Shown here one piece after another: positions 62,603 through 64,000 of a stretch of DNA of 64,000 nucleotides. Source of the DNA: Pseudomonas helvetica (GTDB lineage Bacteria > Pseudomonadota > Gammaproteobacteria > Pseudomonadales > Pseudomonadaceae); contig NZ_CP150917.1 in the NCBI RefSeq assembly GCF_039908645.1, positions 4,785,501 through 4,849,500 of the forward strand, read 5' to 3'. The position numbers and the translations under genes were made by a program. How positions within the stretch are numbered: the stretch's first letter is position 1; every line of letters begins with the position of its first letter. The notes beneath the pieces were generated by a model. It made no database searches. It was not told where the DNA came from and saw only the letters and a program-made list of their open reading frames with translations.

Positions 62603-63547
62603 ATGATCCACGACACTTTCTGGTTGACCGCGAGCGATCACAGTCGACTTTTCGTCAACCAGTGGTTGCCTGAAGGCCCGCTGAAGGCGGTGATTCTGCT
62701 GTCCCACGGTATGGCTGAACACAGCGGTCGTTATGCGCGGCTGGCGCAGGTTTTATGTGCCGAGGGTTACGGCGTCTATGCGCTGGACCAGCGCGGTCAT
62801 GGCAAAACCGCCGAATACGGCCTGCTCGGGCATTTCGCCGATCAGGACGGCTGGTGCAAAGTGGTCGGTGATCTGGCCAGCCTCAATCAGCACATCGGTC
62901 AGCACCATCCGGGCGTACCGATCGTACTGCTCGGTCACAGCATGGGCAGCTACATCGCCCAGGCGTACTTGCTGCACCACAGCGCCAGCCTGCACGCTGC
63001 CGTGCTCAGTGGCTCGAACTTCCAGCCCGTCGCGCTCTACCGAGTAGCGCGCCTGATTGCGCGTTTCGAACGCTGGCGCCAGGGGCCTACCGGTCGCAGT
63101 GCACTGATCGAGTGGTTGTCGTTCGGTTCATTCAACAAGCCCTTCAAGCCTCATCGCACTCGATTCGACTGGCTCAGCCGCGACCCGGACGAAGTCGACA
63201 AGTACGTCCACGACCCGCTCTGCGGCTACCGTTGCACCAACCAGCTGTGGATCGACCTGCTCGGCGGCTTGCAGCAAATCAGCAAAGCGTCCAATCTCGC
63301 GGAGATCGATCCGGGCCTGCCGTTGCTGGTGATCGGTGGTGAATGTGATCCAGTGAGCGAAGGCAAACGTCTCAAGGCTCTGGCCGACGCACTGCGCGGC
63401 GCCGGCAACCAGTGCATGCAGCTGAATATCTACCCGCAAGCCCGGCACGAACTGTTCAACGAGAGCAACCGCGATGAAGTGACCGCGGACCTGCTCAAAT
63501 GGCTGGCTGAGGCATTGAGCCATCGCCGGCCACCCCGAACCGAATAA
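62603..63547 (+). CDS. Alpha/beta hydrolase, monoacylglycerol-lipase/lysophospholipase type
   Basis: A 314-residue serine hydrolase. It has the oxyanion-side motif S-H-G-M-A-E-H-S-G-R-Y (near 34-44), the nucleophile elbow G-H-S-M-G-S (near 111-116), an acidic residue in G-G-E-C-D-P-V (near 248-254) and the catalytic His in A-R-H-E-L-F-N-E (near 277-284). Such enzymes release fatty acids from lysolipids or monoglycerides. It precedes the MaoC gene by 42 bases, and is divergent from fadD2, so the block forms a lipid-use unit. Confidence 0.92.
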   Translation: MIHDTFWLTASDHSRLFVNQWLPEGPLKAVILLSHGMAEHSGRYARLAQVLCAEGYGVYALDQRGHGKTAEYGLLGHFADQDGWCKVVGDLASLNQHIGQHHPGVPIVLLGHSMGSYIAQAYLLHHSASLHAAVLSGSNFQPVALYRVARLIARFERWRQGPTGRSALIEWLSFGSFNKPFKPHRTRFDWLSRDPDEVDKYVHDPLCGYRCTNQLWIDLLGGLQQISKASNLAEIDPGLPLLVIGGECDPVSEGKRLKALADALRGAGNQCMQLNIYPQARHELFNESNRDEVTADLLKWLAEALSHRRPPRTE

Positions 63548-63589
63548 TGTTTGGTTATTACACTTAACTCGTCACAGGATTCAAGACAC

Positions 63590-64000
63590 ATGACCCAGGT
63601 TACCAATACCCCGTACGAAGCCCTCGAAGTCGGCCAGACCGCCAGCTACAGCAAGACCGTCGAGGAGCGTGACATTCAGCTGTTCGCAGCGATGTCCGGA
63701 GACCACAACCCGGTGCACCTGGACCCCGAGTTTGCGGCAGCGAGCATGTTCAAGGAGCGCATCGCCCACGGCATGTTCAGCGGTGCGCTGATCAGCGCCG
63801 CCGTCGCCTGCGAGCTGCCTGGGCCGGGGACTATCTATATCGGTCAGCAAATGAGCTTTCAGAAGCCGGTAAAAATCGGCGACACCCTGACCGTACGCCT
63901 GGAAATCCTCGAAAAACTGCCGAAGTTCCGCGTGCGCATCGCCACTCGGGTATTCAACCAGCGCGATGAACTGGTCGTGGACGGCGAGGCCGAAATCCTC
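63590..64000 (+). CDS. MaoC-like (R)-enoyl-CoA hydratase, C-terminus cut by window end
   Basis: 137 codons to the window end, frame still open. The hydratase-2 motif S-G-D-H-N-P-V-H-L-D (near 36-45) and H-G-M-F-S (near 60-64) are present, with the catalytic Asp and His. Such enzymes turn enoyl-CoA into (R)-3-hydroxyacyl-CoA, for example to feed polyhydroxyalkanoate synthesis. Same strand and 42 bases after the hydrolase. Confidence 0.9.
   Translation, partial: MTQVTNTPYEALEVGQTASYSKTVEERDIQLFAAMSGDHNPVHLDPEFAAASMFKERIAHGMFSGALISAAVACELPGPGTIYIGQQMSFQKPVKIGDTLTVRLEILEKLPKFRVRIATRVFNQRDELVVDGEAEIL

Overview
The window looks like chromosomal DNA of a Pseudomonas species, most likely of the P. 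fluorescens group. The pointers are high GC coding sequence, many REP/REPIN hairpins of two familiar Pseudomonas types (GTGGCGAGGGnGCTTGC and TGTAGGAGCnnGGCTTGCC), the fadD1-fadD2-hydrolase-MaoC gene order, a gntR/gntK/gntP locus with GntR-type operators, and an ECF sigma/DGPF pair. No rRNA, tRNA, CRISPR array or intact prophage was seen. Everything was read by eye from sequence and translation; no database search was run.

Region by region. 1-8.2 kb is a lower-GC defence-type island: a type I restriction-modification locus (hsdM and the start of hsdS; hsdR is not in the window), a divergent DUF3644 protein, a DUF262/DUF1524 (GmrSD-like) nuclease behind a 15-C tract, the remnant of a mobile-element-type gene with an in-frame stop, a BRO-type antirepressor and an HNH endonuclease. 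8.5-14.3 kb holds the most unusual locus: one 1168-residue protein that joins a phospholipase C/acid-phosphatase-type phosphoesterase, a degenerate hydrolase-like middle and a metacaspase-type protease, encoded in an operon with a membrane protein and divergent from a zinc-motif protein.

14.3-21.6 kb carries an XRE regulator with a LexA-like box, a metallo-beta-lactamase-fold hydrolase divergent from a TetR regulator with a clear operator that recurs before a DUF1003 gene, a LysR/amidotransferase/monooxygenase group, glpQ and a PepSY protein. 21.7-29.5 kb holds a chemoreceptor, a CorA/ZntB transporter, a PiT phosphate transporter and a translationally coupled Fe(II)/2OG-oxygenase plus TylF-type methyltransferase. 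29.6-39.8 kb is a set of small regulator/enzyme pairs (LysR-SDR, PACE efflux-LysR, ECF42-type sigma with its DGPF partner, acetyltransferases, flavoprotein, LysE exporter) ending in alaC.

39.8-50 kb holds a cytoplasmic-looking GH18 chitinase, the gluconate locus, an epimerase, an orphan NIS siderophore synthetase and a BdlA-like PAS-PAS-chemoreceptor. 50-58.4 kb holds a LysR/GST pair, an ECF sigma factor coupled to a glycine-betaine-type binding protein, a desaturase coupled to a PhnD-like protein, peptide deformylase with a BrkB/YihY membrane protein, and CsbD. 58.6-64 kb is a fatty-acid activation block: fadD1, fadD2, a monoacylglycerol-lipase-like hydrolase and a MaoC hydratase cut by the window end.
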